From the NCBI RefSeq assembly GCF_002967715.1, contig NZ_PUIA01000014.1:62001-126000 (forward strand): DNA of 64,000 nucleotides, in the 5' to 3' direction. This document shows positions 9,104 through 17,285 of this stretch, one piece after another. How positions within the stretch are numbered: position 1 is the stretch's first letter; the number at the start of each line of letters is the position of its first letter. The stretch is from Blastopirellula marina. Its GTDB lineage: Bacteria > Planctomycetota > Planctomycetia > Pirellulales > Pirellulaceae. A program made the translations under genes and the position numbers. The notes below the pieces were generated by a model that saw only the letters and a list, made by a program, of their open reading frames with translations, ran no database searches and had not been told where the DNA came from.

Positions 9104-9752
9104 GTTCAGTCGCCATTTCTTTGATGAGCTGGAACGACCCTTCCGGATCTACAAGGACCGTCGCTCGGTAGAGCTCGGTTTCATAGGATGGATCTTTTGG
9201 ATCGGCAGCAAAAACCTGGCCATCAATGGTCAGTTCCATGGGTTGAGGTCGTCGGCGAATACAGCGTATCGATACTTTGCTGCTGCCCGTTTGACGAAGG
9301 AAGTACTGACCAATCCCTTTGGTAATTTCAGCCGGCAACGTGTCGTCGCTGATCTCTGCTTGCAGCCCAACAATCTTGGCCAATCGCTGATATCGGTAAG
9401 GGTCTCTTGGTCCAGATCCAAGCATGGGACCGGGAACTTCGTAGGTTTCGGTTTCGCCGCTGGGGGTGCTCACTTCAACCCGGAAAAAGTGTTCGTAGTC
9501 AGCAGGTGTGCCAGAGTACAAGCTATAGGGGGAAGCACGCACTTCCAAGTTTAGGGGTTCTGTGTAGAGTTGAAACAAATTCAACAGCTTCTCATGTAGC
9601 AGCGACGAGTAGCCGCCTCCGAGTGAACTCGAAACGACGACCCAAAGCCCAAACAGATACGCGAATAAGGCCAGCGAAATAAAGCTACGTGTGGCTGGGC
9701 TGGCAACTTCTGAATCGGGCGTAGTGGCAGGAGGGGATTTCGATTTCGACAT
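9084..9752 (-). CDS. Membrane-anchored partner of the HTTM protein
   Basis: A 222-residue protein with a cytoplasmic N-terminal tail (about 27 residues, Ser/Pro-rich), one membrane segment (LALFAYLFGLWVVVSSS) and an extracytoplasmic beta-rich domain. It overlaps the HTTM gene by 20 bases on the same strand. Small single-pass partners of this type commonly accompany HTTM genes in planctomycetes. I recognise no enzymatic motif. The role is inferred from gene pairing only. Confidence 0.7.
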   Translation of the reverse strand: MSKSKSPPATTPDSEVASPATRSFISLALFAYLFGLWVVVSSSLGGGYSSLLHEKLLNLFQLYTEPLNLEVRASPYSLYSGTPADYEHFFRVEVSTPSGETETYEVPGPMLGSGPRDPYRYQRLAKIVGLQAEISDDTLPAEITKGIGQYFLRQTGSSKVSIRCIRRRPQPMELTIDGQVFAADPKDPSYETELYRATVLVDPEGSFQLIKEMATEHVAPVE

Positions 9753-9869
9753 GCAGAGACTCTTCAGCGTGGCGTCAGGCAGGAATACCTATTGATTGTA
9801 ATTGCAGGCAAGTTGAACATCGAATGATCTATGAAATTTGCTTGCTCGTTACTCGGCACTAATCAAATA

Positions 9870-9909
9870 AAAAGGCCCGGTCTTCTTGTTACAGGAGACC
9901 GGGCCTTTT
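9870..9909 (-). terminator. Terminator of the first CCAPEP gene
   Basis: AAAAGGCCCGGTCT (about 9870-9884) pairs with AGACCGGGCCTTTT (about 9896-9909), a 14-bp near-perfect stem with A/T runs on both sides. It can act in either direction. On the minus strand it ends the Cys-rich gene and separates it from the HTTM pair. Confidence 0.9.
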
Positions 9910-10014
9910 ATTGAGTTGTCTGAAGGAGGCGGGCAACAGGGCAAATCCCGCACACCGTCAGGCGCTTCTCTGGGTGACCGCAGGCCTGGGCACCGTCAGA
10001 GAAGTTAAGCCAAC

Positions 10015-10527
10015 TTAGGCTGCTTCAGCTGCTGGAGGAGCTGGTGGAGCTTCTTCCGAAGGGGAAGCTTCGGCTGGAGCAGCAGGTGCGGCTTCAGGAG
10101 CAGCACAGGTTGGTTCTGGAGCACACGAGGTGCAACCGCTGTCACAACCACCGCAAACGACTGGTTCTGGAGCACAGCAGGTTGGCTCAGGAGCGCAGCA
10201 GGTAGGTTCTGGAGCACAGCAAGTTGGCTCTGGAGCACAGCAGCTGCGCTTCGCCTTCAGGCGAGCGAACAGACCACCACCACAATGGTGCTTCTTCTTA
10301 CCACAGCAAGCCGGTTCTGGCTCGCAGCAAACTGGTTCCGGAGCACAGCAGGTCGGCTCTGGAGCACAGCAGGAAGCCTTGTGACGAGCGAACAGACCGC
10401 CACAGTGCTTACCACCAAAACAACCATGGCAACCGAAAGCAGCGTCAACTTGACGTTCGCCGCCGATCAGGGCCATACCAACGACCGCGAAAAAGATCGC
10501 GATACCGAGAGTGAAAACACGATTCAT
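10015..10527 (-). CDS. Secreted Cys/Pro-rich CCAPEP heptad-repeat protein (copy 1)
   Basis: A 170-residue exported protein. A signal peptide (MNRVFTLGIAIFFAVVGMAL, cleavage near VDA|AF) precedes a Cys-dense body with 25 cysteines. Two modules are built alike: a Gly/His/basic segment (KHCGGLFARHKAS, then HHCGGGLFARLKAKRS), each followed by a tandem CC-A-P-E-P-x run (three and four units). An Ala/Pro/Glu-rich acidic tail ends the protein. The frame is open five codons further upstream; I chose the second Met, which starts the signal peptide. No enzyme fold is visible. Paired cysteines suit disulfide cross-linking or metal binding. Paralogues lie at 20394 and 28716. It is flanked by its own terminator. 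Confidence 0.85.
   Translation of the reverse strand: MNRVFTLGIAIFFAVVGMALIGGERQVDAAFGCHGCFGGKHCGGLFARHKASCCAPEPTCCAPEPVCCEPEPACCGKKKHHCGGGLFARLKAKRSCCAPEPTCCAPEPTCCAPEPTCCAPEPVVCGGCDSGCTSCAPEPTCAAPEAAPAAPAEASPSEEAPPAPPAAEAA
10130..10250 (-). repeat. Tandem 21-bp coding repeat (CCAPEP units)
   Basis: Four consecutive near-identical 21-base units (pattern GGTTGGCTCTGGAGCACAGC on the plus strand) encode the heptads. There is no unique spacer between units, so this is an intragenic tandem repeat and not a CRISPR. The same unit recurs in the gene at 20394. Confidence 0.85.
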
Positions 10528-10894
10528 TTGAGAATCCTCCAAGACTTCACTTACCGAAGTGTAAGGGAGTTAAACACGAAGACGCCGTCCGACGTGATCC
10601 CCCGACCACGACGGCACAACGTCGGAGGACATTACCCGGCGACTTGTTAGGATCACCGGAAATCCCGCGAACCGACTCAGCTTACCCTGTTGTGAAACTG
10701 TGGCGATTACGCGGAATTTATGCGTTACATAGCATAGGCCGTAAAATTACCAAGCCTGAAAGCTAAGTCAAGCAGTGCGAAGGGAATTTAGAGTGTTTAG
10801 AGAAGATTTTCCAAGTCGCCTGTAGAGGGGCCAGGGCGATGTGCTTGACCACAATATCATCTCGGTTAGCCGTCACTGAGGGAAGATGGCCACG
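10528..10894. other. Upstream region of the first CCAPEP gene
   Basis: About 370 bases without a credible gene. It is fairly AT-rich around 10680-10800, as expected for a promoter region transcribing leftward. I could not assign a firm -10/-35 pair and saw no riboswitch-like fold. Confidence 0.4.
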
Positions 10895-10943
10895 AAAAAA
10901 GCCTCATGATAATGGAAGAGACTCCATCATTATGAGGCTTAAT
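10895..10943 (-). terminator. Terminator of the lipoprotein gene at 10971
   Basis: AAGCCTCAT (10899-10907) pairs with ATGAGGCTT (10932-10940). Inner bases pair imperfectly, and a run of A residues on the plus strand gives a U-tract for minus-strand transcripts. It lies 30 bases after the lipoprotein stop. Confidence 0.8.
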
Positions 10944-10970
10944 GTTCTACAAATTGCCTGTAATGGCAGT

Positions 10971-11600
10971 TTAGCGGTTCAGACCTGACGAATGCGAGGC
11001 GGGCATTACTTGGGGGCTTCCGCCGGTAGCGTTTCCGCGTCGAGTCAATTCCAGCTCGGCTCGTTGCTGTTGAGCCAGCATGTCCAGTGGATCTTCAAAA
11101 TTCATGACCAGGGGAGCTTCTCCAGAAAATAATTCGGTGGCCATGCCGGCAACCGCCCATCCGAAGGGTTCTTTTCGCAGAATCCAGACAATCTCGTACG
11201 TTTGACGGCGGCCGGCGTCATCGACATCGGTCCAATTTGATTCAACGTGGCAAATGTCGTGGGTTTCAGTGGTGTAAATCGTTTGCCCCACAACGAATTT
11301 CGCTGTATCGCTGCCAGGTGGCCGGACGACCATATCGTGCTTGGCAGTTTCGGTGCGTGCTTTGGATGTCAACAGCCGACTTGTGGTCGTTGCATCGCCC
11401 TGACGCAGCGACACAAGAAACAGTTCAATGACTGCCTTGGGATCTTGCGCAGCCTTTTGGACCTCGTCGTTGACAACGTCGACCGTGATTTGCTCATGGT
11501 CGGCGTCGTTCTGAGCGGTGTTGGTTGGATTATCCGACTGATTGCAACCGAAGAAGGCGATCGCGATCAGCAACAGCCACGCGTGCTTGCTTCCCTGCAT
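10971..11600 (-). CDS. Lipoprotein of unknown function
   Basis: A 209-residue protein with a lipoprotein signal: hydrophobic residues 8-18 and lipobox FFGC with the acylated Cys near residue 19. The mature protein starts with an Asn/Asp-rich linker, then an alpha+beta domain (AAQDPKAVIELFLVSLRQGD ... TETHDICHVESNWTD ... YEIVWILRKEPFGWAVAGMA). This is the layout of NTF2/SnoaL-like or DUF4878-type ligand-binding folds. No catalytic site is evident. Membrane location is inferred from the lipobox. Followed by a good terminator. Confidence 0.75.
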   Translation of the reverse strand: MQGSKHAWLLLIAIAFFGCNQSDNPTNTAQNDADHEQITVDVVNDEVQKAAQDPKAVIELFLVSLRQGDATTTSRLLTSKARTETAKHDMVVRPPGSDTAKFVVGQTIYTTETHDICHVESNWTDVDDAGRRQTYEIVWILRKEPFGWAVAGMATELFSGEAPLVMNFEDPLDMLAQQQRAELELTRRGNATGGSPQVMPASHSSGLNR

Positions 11601-11718
11601 GACGCATTTTCCTTACGAGTAGTACGTACCGAGACGTTTGCCGCTCGGGCTAATTCGAAGATCAGCAGGAAATCTCGCAGAACGCGCCGAAAGTGTCAAC
11701 GTCGATTTTGGCCAATGT

Positions 11719-13326
11719 TTAGCCAGCACCGAGACCGCGGTCGAAAGCATCTTGCTCGCGAAGGTAAATGGCCAGGGTTGACTCAAACGTTTGGCTCGAA
11801 ATCTTGTAGCTCGGTTCCTGATCGGTGTAGTTGTTACAGTGCGCAACCAGAAGTCGATAGAGGAACTTGAATAAGTGACGCGGAACACGGAGTTGGCGAA
11901 ATGCCTCGAAGATGCGCTGCTTGGAGATGCTCTCGTCGAACAAGTCCTGCACCGAGGGAGCGTCGCCGCTGGAGACTGCCTGAATGCGGGCACTCGCCAC
12001 GTCGTATAAAGCTTCGCTTGTCCATTGCAACGAAGGGATCATGTTTTGTTTATCCAGGCGCGCGCGCTGGTAAAACTCCTTGTTTTCCCGTTCGATAAAT
12101 TGCTGCAGTTCCATGGGCAGCAGTAGCTTCACGCCAAAGCCTGATTGTTTGAGGAACTTATTGTCGAGCATCGGCCACAGAAGGAGCTTCATCAGTTCCG
12201 GCGAGCCGTTGATCAGGTGAGGCTCGTCGACGCGGTCGACGATCACGATGATGCCGGTCACGTCCAGCGATCGCAAAATACCGGAGAACTTGTTCAGCAT
12301 CGCATAACGATCGTCGGTGCGCGGATGCATGGGCAGCGGCTGAGACGAAAGATCGCTCATCGGAAAGGTCATCAGCGTGCGCGCAAGCGGAATCCGCTCG
12401 TGGTTGCTGACTTTCACGTTGCGATAGATGCGGTGTGCTTTCCAAACAGACCTGAGGGCTTTGGTCAGCCATGGCAGCCAACCGGCAACAAAGGCGATCA
12501 AATAGACCCAAGGGGGAAAATATGGAGATTCGGTGCGAATCGTCAACGACGTGAATACCGCAATGCACCCCACGGTGGTGGCAATACCCAGCGAAAACGC
12601 AGCCCACGACTGAAGCGACCAAAAACCCAGCTTCTTTCGCAGGGCAGACCAACGCGTCTTGAACGTTTCGGTCGTCGATTCATCGTAACAGGCAGCCAGC
12701 AGCAATAAATCGCGTGCTTGATTCTGATCGAGCTTGGCTACGCTGGAATCGCTGATGTCACAGCCAGGTGTGGCCATGCTGTTACGGGTAGCCAGAATGC
12801 GATCGATCAGGCTGGTCACGCCAATCATCAAAATGGCGTCCATGTGATCCCATAGCATCCAGCGTTTGAGCGTTCGATCAGGCCGGCGGCTACGACCGAT
12901 CTGGTGTTCACGAAACCGATCGAGATATGGATTGAAGTCGTCGTATTCAATCACGTAGATCTGCTGCGTGGGGTTCTCGCGATTGTAGCGGGCGATGTGG
13001 TCGACGATCTGCAGTCGCATTGCCGTTTTACCGGCCCCCTTTTCGCCAAAAACGATCGAAGTCGACGGGTCCTGGGGATCGCCGTACACCTTCTGCCACG
13101 AGGGGTGATAGGTGGAATCGATGCAGCCACTTTTGAAAACGGTATCGGTTTGGGCGTCTTCGACCGCGAAAGGATTCGACTGAATTCCGTAGTGTTCCAG
13201 GAACTGATGGATCTTCATGGATGTCTGCGTCGGGGAGAAGAAATCGACAAATTCGTTAACGTCGACGAAATCCCGATAATTGATCGAGTTTCCGCCCTCT
13301 ACTTCAACACTAATATAGCCCTGCAT
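11719..13326 (-). CDS. Membrane-associated P-loop ATPase (KAP/STAND-like)
   Basis: Up to 535 residues. Walker A GEKGAGKT lies near residue 95 and a Walker B-like stretch IIVIVDRVDEPHL near residue 360. Two membrane segments sit between them (AAFSLGIATTVGCIAVFTSL and PWVYLIAFVAGWLPWL), a layout seen in KAP-family NTPases where helices are inserted in the ATPase domain. The C-terminal part is helical (RVPRHLFKFLYRLLVAHCNNY). The start is uncertain: the upstream Met gives 535 residues, but Met 37 at 13218 (MKIHQFLEHYGIQSNPF) looks like the natural domain start and would give 499. Function unknown. No toxin or TA partner is seen next to it. Confidence 0.75.
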   Translation of the reverse strand: MQGYISVEVEGGNSINYRDFVDVNEFVDFFSPTQTSMKIHQFLEHYGIQSNPFAVEDAQTDTVFKSGCIDSTYHPSWQKVYGDPQDPSTSIVFGEKGAGKTAMRLQIVDHIARYNRENPTQQIYVIEYDDFNPYLDRFREHQIGRSRRPDRTLKRWMLWDHMDAILMIGVTSLIDRILATRNSMATPGCDISDSSVAKLDQNQARDLLLLAACYDESTTETFKTRWSALRKKLGFWSLQSWAAFSLGIATTVGCIAVFTSLTIRTESPYFPPWVYLIAFVAGWLPWLTKALRSVWKAHRIYRNVKVSNHERIPLARTLMTFPMSDLSSQPLPMHPRTDDRYAMLNKFSGILRSLDVTGIIVIVDRVDEPHLINGSPELMKLLLWPMLDNKFLKQSGFGVKLLLPMELQQFIERENKEFYQRARLDKQNMIPSLQWTSEALYDVASARIQAVSSGDAPSVQDLFDESISKQRIFEAFRQLRVPRHLFKFLYRLLVAHCNNYTDQEPSYKISSQTFESTLAIYLREQDAFDRGLGAG

Positions 13327-13395
13327 CAGGCTGGGGACGATCAGGGCCGAGATTTACCAGCCCGCCACCAGCGCGAGAATTGTGAACAAGGCATG

Positions 13396-13432
13396 AAAAA
13401 AGGAGGCGAATGGAAAGAATCGCCTCCTTTAA
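13396..13432 (-). terminator. Terminator of the gene at 13459
   Basis: AAAGGAGGCGA (13399-13409) pairs perfectly with TCGCCTCCTTT (13420-13430) around a ten-base loop, with a U-tract on the minus strand. Confidence 0.9.
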
Positions 13433-13458
13433 CTTGGCACTTAGGGAAGCCGTTCAGA

Positions 13459-14004
13459 CTATTTCACCTTCAGGCTCTTTACCATCGTGGTGAACTTTTC
13501 CTTGTTCTGGTCTATCGTTGAAGTGGGCCCATAGAACTTAAGGAAGTAATTACCAAACTTCTCCGTTGTGATGATCGCCGCCAACATGGTGTAACCTTCT
13601 TTGACCTCGGCTGGGGCAAACGGGCCACGCTGATCTTTAAAGTCACCTACCAGTTCGACCAAATGCACTTTCTGGTCGGCGATGGTTTCTTCTTTGACTT
13701 CGGCTTCTTTCGTCATTTTGACGAACTGCCCCTTCCAGCGATCGATATTGGCTTCGATGCTACCGCCGGCACCCATCAGGGTAACACGACCGTCAGTTCC
13801 ATCCCCCTTGGCAGCCGGGACTTCCATTTCAACGTCGATAATTCCAACGCGGGGTTTCACGGACTTCCAGCCTTCGGGCTTGGACATCTCGAGGTGGCCA
13901 TCACCGAAGGAAATCTGTTCGGCCTGCTTCTTTGTGTCATCTGCCATTGCCGTAACCGCGGTCAACAGGAACAGGACCAAGCAAACCGGCGAAATGCGTT
14001 TCAT
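13459..14004 (-). CDS. Small exported protein
   Basis: A 181-residue protein with a clear signal peptide (MKRISPVCLVLFLLTAVTAMA, cleavage before DDTKK). The mature domain has the pattern DGHLEMSKPEGWKSVKP ... VTLMGAGGSIEANIDRWKGQF ... KVHLVELVGDFKDQRG ... MLAAIITTEKFGNYFLKFYGP ... TIDQNKEKFTTMVKSLKV. This recalls PsbP/DUF1795-type folds that bind to envelope partners. The frame extends five codons upstream; I start at the Met of the signal peptide. Homologues are known to me only as uncharacterised planctomycete proteins. Monocistronic with a strong terminator. Confidence 0.8.
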   Translation of the reverse strand: MKRISPVCLVLFLLTAVTAMADDTKKQAEQISFGDGHLEMSKPEGWKSVKPRVGIIDVEMEVPAAKGDGTDGRVTLMGAGGSIEANIDRWKGQFVKMTKEAEVKEETIADQKVHLVELVGDFKDQRGPFAPAEVKEGYTMLAAIITTEKFGNYFLKFYGPTSTIDQNKEKFTTMVKSLKVK

Positions 14005-14271
14005 CACGTTTAGCTCCAAAAATGGGGGCGAATTTCGATGAGAGGGTATCCGTAATGATATCCCTAAAGTTGTGTCAATTCATCCATCTTGCCCGTCTGG
14101 AAGAGCAAGACTGGTGAATTTTACGTCGATTCTTGCGATGTGGTTCAGTAATACGACACTCTGGCAGGATCGTATCGTGTTGGCTTTCTGCCAAAGTCAC
14201 TTGCGTTATCATAAACGGAATAGACGATATGCCCCTAACTGGCTGACGTAAAAAAGGTGTGACAAACTCAT

Positions 14272-14820
14272 ATGGCGAAGTCTCAGAAGTCGGACAGTTC
14301 CGGCGATTCCCAGCATGAAGAAGAATCGGGGCCACTTGAAATCGTTATCTCTGGCGAATTCGGGGAGTCGTGTACTGAAATCTATGAGAAAATTCTGGAA
14401 GTTCCTCTTGAGGGAGAATGCACTCTCTATTTCGACTCCCCAGGTGGCAGTTCCTATGCAGCGATTGGGCTGGTAAGTCTTCTCCGCATTCGCAAGATCC
14501 AAGCAACCGGCATTGTCATAGGCGAATGCTCCTCGGCTGCAATTTGGCCCTTTGCTGCGTGCAAGAAGCGTTATGTGACCCCCTGGAGCGTTCTCTTGTT
14601 TCATCCGATGCGATGGCAAAGTGACGAGAATATTCCAATCACGGAAGCTACCGAATGGGTTCGCCACTACCATCATCTGAATTCGGAGATGGATTCTATG
14701 CTGGCAAGTCTTTTCAAGACGAAACCTGAATTGATCGCCCAGTGGACGCATCCAGGAAGGTTTGTGACTGGGGCTGAACTGGCCGAGACCGGTCTGGCAG
14801 AACTAATCGAGCTTTTCTGA
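14272..14820 (+). CDS. ClpP/SppA-like serine protease homologue
   Basis: A 182-residue protein of the ClpP crotonase-like fold. LYFDSPGG (residues about 52-59) matches the oxyanion-hole segment of ClpP. GECSSAA places the nucleophile at Ser88, and VLLFHPM supplies His111, so Ser and His of the triad are present. The third acidic residue is not certain. The N-terminal 20 residues are a polar Ser/Glu-rich extension without a signal peptide, so the protein is probably cytoplasmic. It is not the housekeeping ClpP, since identity around the motifs is low. It sits two bases ahead of the open frame of the following lipoprotein gene and may be co-transcribed with it. Confidence 0.8.
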   Translation: MAKSQKSDSSGDSQHEEESGPLEIVISGEFGESCTEIYEKILEVPLEGECTLYFDSPGGSSYAAIGLVSLLRIRKIQATGIVIGECSSAAIWPFAACKKRYVTPWSVLLFHPMRWQSDENIPITEATEWVRHYHHLNSEMDSMLASLFKTKPELIAQWTHPGRFVTGAELAETGLAELIELF

Positions 14821-14887
14821 TGTGCTTGACCCTGGGTACGATACGCTCTGCCTGTCGATAGCGTTTGATTCCCGGAAGCGTCCCCTC

Positions 14888-16207
14888 ATGCAACGATTCT
14901 ACTGTCCAACGATTTTGCTCCTTGCTGCCGCCACGTTGTGTGGATGCGGGCAAGGCTCGCCTGCCGACCCGTACGGCCAAGGAGCAACGCCAGCAGACTA
15001 CAGTCAGCTGAAGCTCTCGCAGACGGTGAACGATCCGCGGGTAAAAGTGGAACTGGATCGACTTGAGACAGAGAACGCGCTCCCCACGCAGATCGCTGAA
15101 TCGTACCGCAGTCGAACCGATGAGACTTCCGGCGAGCAGATCTTCAATTTCCTCCGCGGTGCGGATTCAAAGGACGTCGAACAGGCCCTGATCGATAGTG
15201 CCCATTGGTGGAATCCAAAATCGCCTGGGCGCGATCTCTTGGTTTCAACGCAGGGGCAGGACTTTCTTAGTGGTTGGGACATGCAGCGTAAAGCCGGACG
15301 CAACGTCTTGCTGCAACCGAAAGCACGTTTTCCGGTCAACCTGGAATCAGGGATGTTGGCTGATCCTGGTTGGACATCCACCATTCATTGCCTGGCCCGG
15401 GCCGAACTGCTGGAAGCCGCCAACCAGGCCCGCCAGAACAATATGAGCGAAGCCGTGACGGCGGCCGCTTATGCCTTGGCCTACGCCGATCAGTTGAACC
15501 AGGTACCGACGCTGCCGGCACGCAATAGTGCCGCTGCCATCCGCGAAGAGACCCTAATCACCTTGCGTGCTCTGCTGCGGCACCCGCAGTTTTCTGCCAA
15601 CCAGCTGCGAACGCTGGAAACGGTACTCAAGCAGACGATGCAGCGATGGCCGAGCGATACGGACCTTTGGAAAGCAGACCGGGCCAGTGGTCTGCACTTT
15701 ATGGAAATGATTCGTGCCGGGCACCTGGCGTCGCTGCTAACCCGAGAAGAGTACGATGCGATGATGGCCAGTGGCGAGTTCGCCAAGCTGACCAGCTCAA
15801 TCTCCCGTAACCTGACGACCGATCAGGCTTTCTATCTGGATGCGATGAAAGATATCGTCGCCGCGGCCGATAAGCCGTATTACCAACGAGCCGAAGGGTT
15901 GGCTGCGATTAACGATGCTCTAAACGTGGCTCAGTCGACCGATAGCTACCCGATTATTTCAGGCGACTTTTTGCTCAGCGGCATGCATGCTCAGCAGGCT
16001 ACTCTTTCCAAGGACAAGTCGCGAATGACAGTCTGGCTGGCGGCCGTTCAAGCTGCCAATGGGCACCCGCTGGCGGAATTGCCGATCATAGACTTCTCTG
16101 GCAAGCCGGTTGAAATCAATGACGAACCGGGACAAGTCACTGCCCGTTTCGAGGGAATACCAGGCGATATACCCGACCTGGTCATTCCCAAGTTTGAATC
16201 GAACTAG
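14888..16207 (+). CDS. Lipoprotein, alpha-helical, unknown function
   Basis: A 439-residue protein whose signal peptide ends in the lipobox LCGC (acylated Cys near residue 19). I start at the Met at 14888, which gives this signal. The open frame extends back to 14822. The body is mainly helical and has no domain I recognise: an Asp/Pro/Tyr-containing linker is followed by helix-rich segments (ARAELLEAANQARQ, SEAVTAAAYALAYADQLN). The stop codon shares the palindromic CTAG with the convergent cytochrome gene. Possibly co-transcribed with the ClpP-like gene. Confidence 0.75.
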   Translation: MQRFYCPTILLLAAATLCGCGQGSPADPYGQGATPADYSQLKLSQTVNDPRVKVELDRLETENALPTQIAESYRSRTDETSGEQIFNFLRGADSKDVEQALIDSAHWWNPKSPGRDLLVSTQGQDFLSGWDMQRKAGRNVLLQPKARFPVNLESGMLADPGWTSTIHCLARAELLEAANQARQNNMSEAVTAAAYALAYADQLNQVPTLPARNSAAAIREETLITLRALLRHPQFSANQLRTLETVLKQTMQRWPSDTDLWKADRASGLHFMEMIRAGHLASLLTREEYDAMMASGEFAKLTSSISRNLTTDQAFYLDAMKDIVAAADKPYYQRAEGLAAINDALNVAQSTDSYPIISGDFLLSGMHAQQATLSKDKSRMTVWLAAVQAANGHPLAELPIIDFSGKPVEINDEPGQVTARFEGIPGDIPDLVIPKFESN

Positions 16208-17175
16208 CGATAGCTTTCGTGGCAAAGTGTGCACGACTGACCGACATCGCCGGCGGCGGTACGGGCCGCATCGGCGTTGTTCTCTTTGACGGCCTTCACG
16301 ACTTTCAACGCCGCTTCCTGCATTTGTTGGCTGAAGGTGACGTAGTCGGCGTCGTCGTAGTATTCGAAGCCTTCTTTCTGCATGGCATGTCCGATCGCGG
16401 CAATGATTTCGGCTTCATGCAGAATCTCTTCGACATTGCTTTTGAACTCTGATTCGCTAGCAGTCATCGGTTTAAGACGCTTCTGGTAGGCGATCTCTAG
16501 TCGCTGCATCAGAGGAGGGCGGTCGGCGATGGCATCCCAGGTTGCCTTGGGATCGGCTTCGCGCGTATCGATCGATCCACCACGAACGAGTTGTTCTACG
16601 TCCTCGGCACGCAATTTGGCTTCTTTGAACGAGTTGTCGGTTCCCACTTTGGAATTGAAACCAGCCCGGGCAAACCCGTCCCGCGCGGTCAGGGCAAATT
16701 CCTTCCAGCGAACGTCACCGTCATGCTCAGCGATAATCTCGAAAAGCATGGCCAGTTCGGTGAAGTCGCGACGTGCTTCCTCGAAACCACCCCCGTTGAA
16801 CTTACGGACGTTCTGAACCGTTTCCGCCAACTGGTTATTGAGACGTTTCACTTCGTCTTGAATGGTGCCCGGCGAAATAATGTCGGCCCATTCCCCGGCC
16901 TTGCCGCCCCCTGTCGTGGCTGGCGATTGCATGCCCCCGCCGCCAGCGGGCGAGCTCGGTGCCATGGCTGGGGCTTGGCTGTTCTCGCTGAGGATGGTCG
17001 GGCGTTCTCCCTGGAGGGCTTCCGCGAAGACATCTTTGAAAAAGATGATGCTGGTCGTTGTATTATTAAATTCCGGGGCCTTGGCACGGCGTTCGGCTTG
17101 TTGGGCATGCAACGAAGAGTTGCTGACCAGCGGAGCCATGATTCCGACGACAAGAACGATACCGAATTGACGCAT
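16204..17175 (-). CDS. Exported cytochrome c'-like protein
   Basis: A 323-residue protein with a signal peptide (MRQFGIVLVVGIMAPLVSNS, cleavage near LHA|QQ), a Gly/Ser/Pro linker around residues 85-105, and a helical C-terminal part. It ends in a single haem motif CTLCH six residues from the C-terminus. The position of CxxCH at the extreme C-terminus is typical of cytochrome c'/c556 four-helix bundles. An internal duplication is possible, since the region TELAMLFEIIAEHDGDVRW looks like a haem-less first bundle. Start chosen at the signal-peptide Met. Electron-transfer or ligand-binding role inferred. It is divergent from apbE. Confidence 0.75.
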   Translation of the reverse strand: MRQFGIVLVVGIMAPLVSNSSLHAQQAERRAKAPEFNNTTTSIIFFKDVFAEALQGERPTILSENSQAPAMAPSSPAGGGGMQSPATTGGGKAGEWADIISPGTIQDEVKRLNNQLAETVQNVRKFNGGGFEEARRDFTELAMLFEIIAEHDGDVRWKEFALTARDGFARAGFNSKVGTDNSFKEAKLRAEDVEQLVRGGSIDTREADPKATWDAIADRPPLMQRLEIAYQKRLKPMTASESEFKSNVEEILHEAEIIAAIGHAMQKEGFEYYDDADYVTFSQQMQEAALKVVKAVKENNADAARTAAGDVGQSCTLCHESYR

Positions 17176-17285
17176 TGATGTTGCCTCCTGGGGACGAGCG
17201 TTCACAATTAGTATAACCCTGAACTTGATCTAGGGACAGAATTTCGATTTTCACGAGTTCGCTACCCACAAAACCAGGACAAGTC

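Noticed and set aside
10130-10384. Tandem repeats as a possible CRISPR array
   Set aside because: No unique spacers; the 21-base units encode CCAPEP heptads in frame. Their plus-strand translation (VGSGAQQ repeats) is a shadow.
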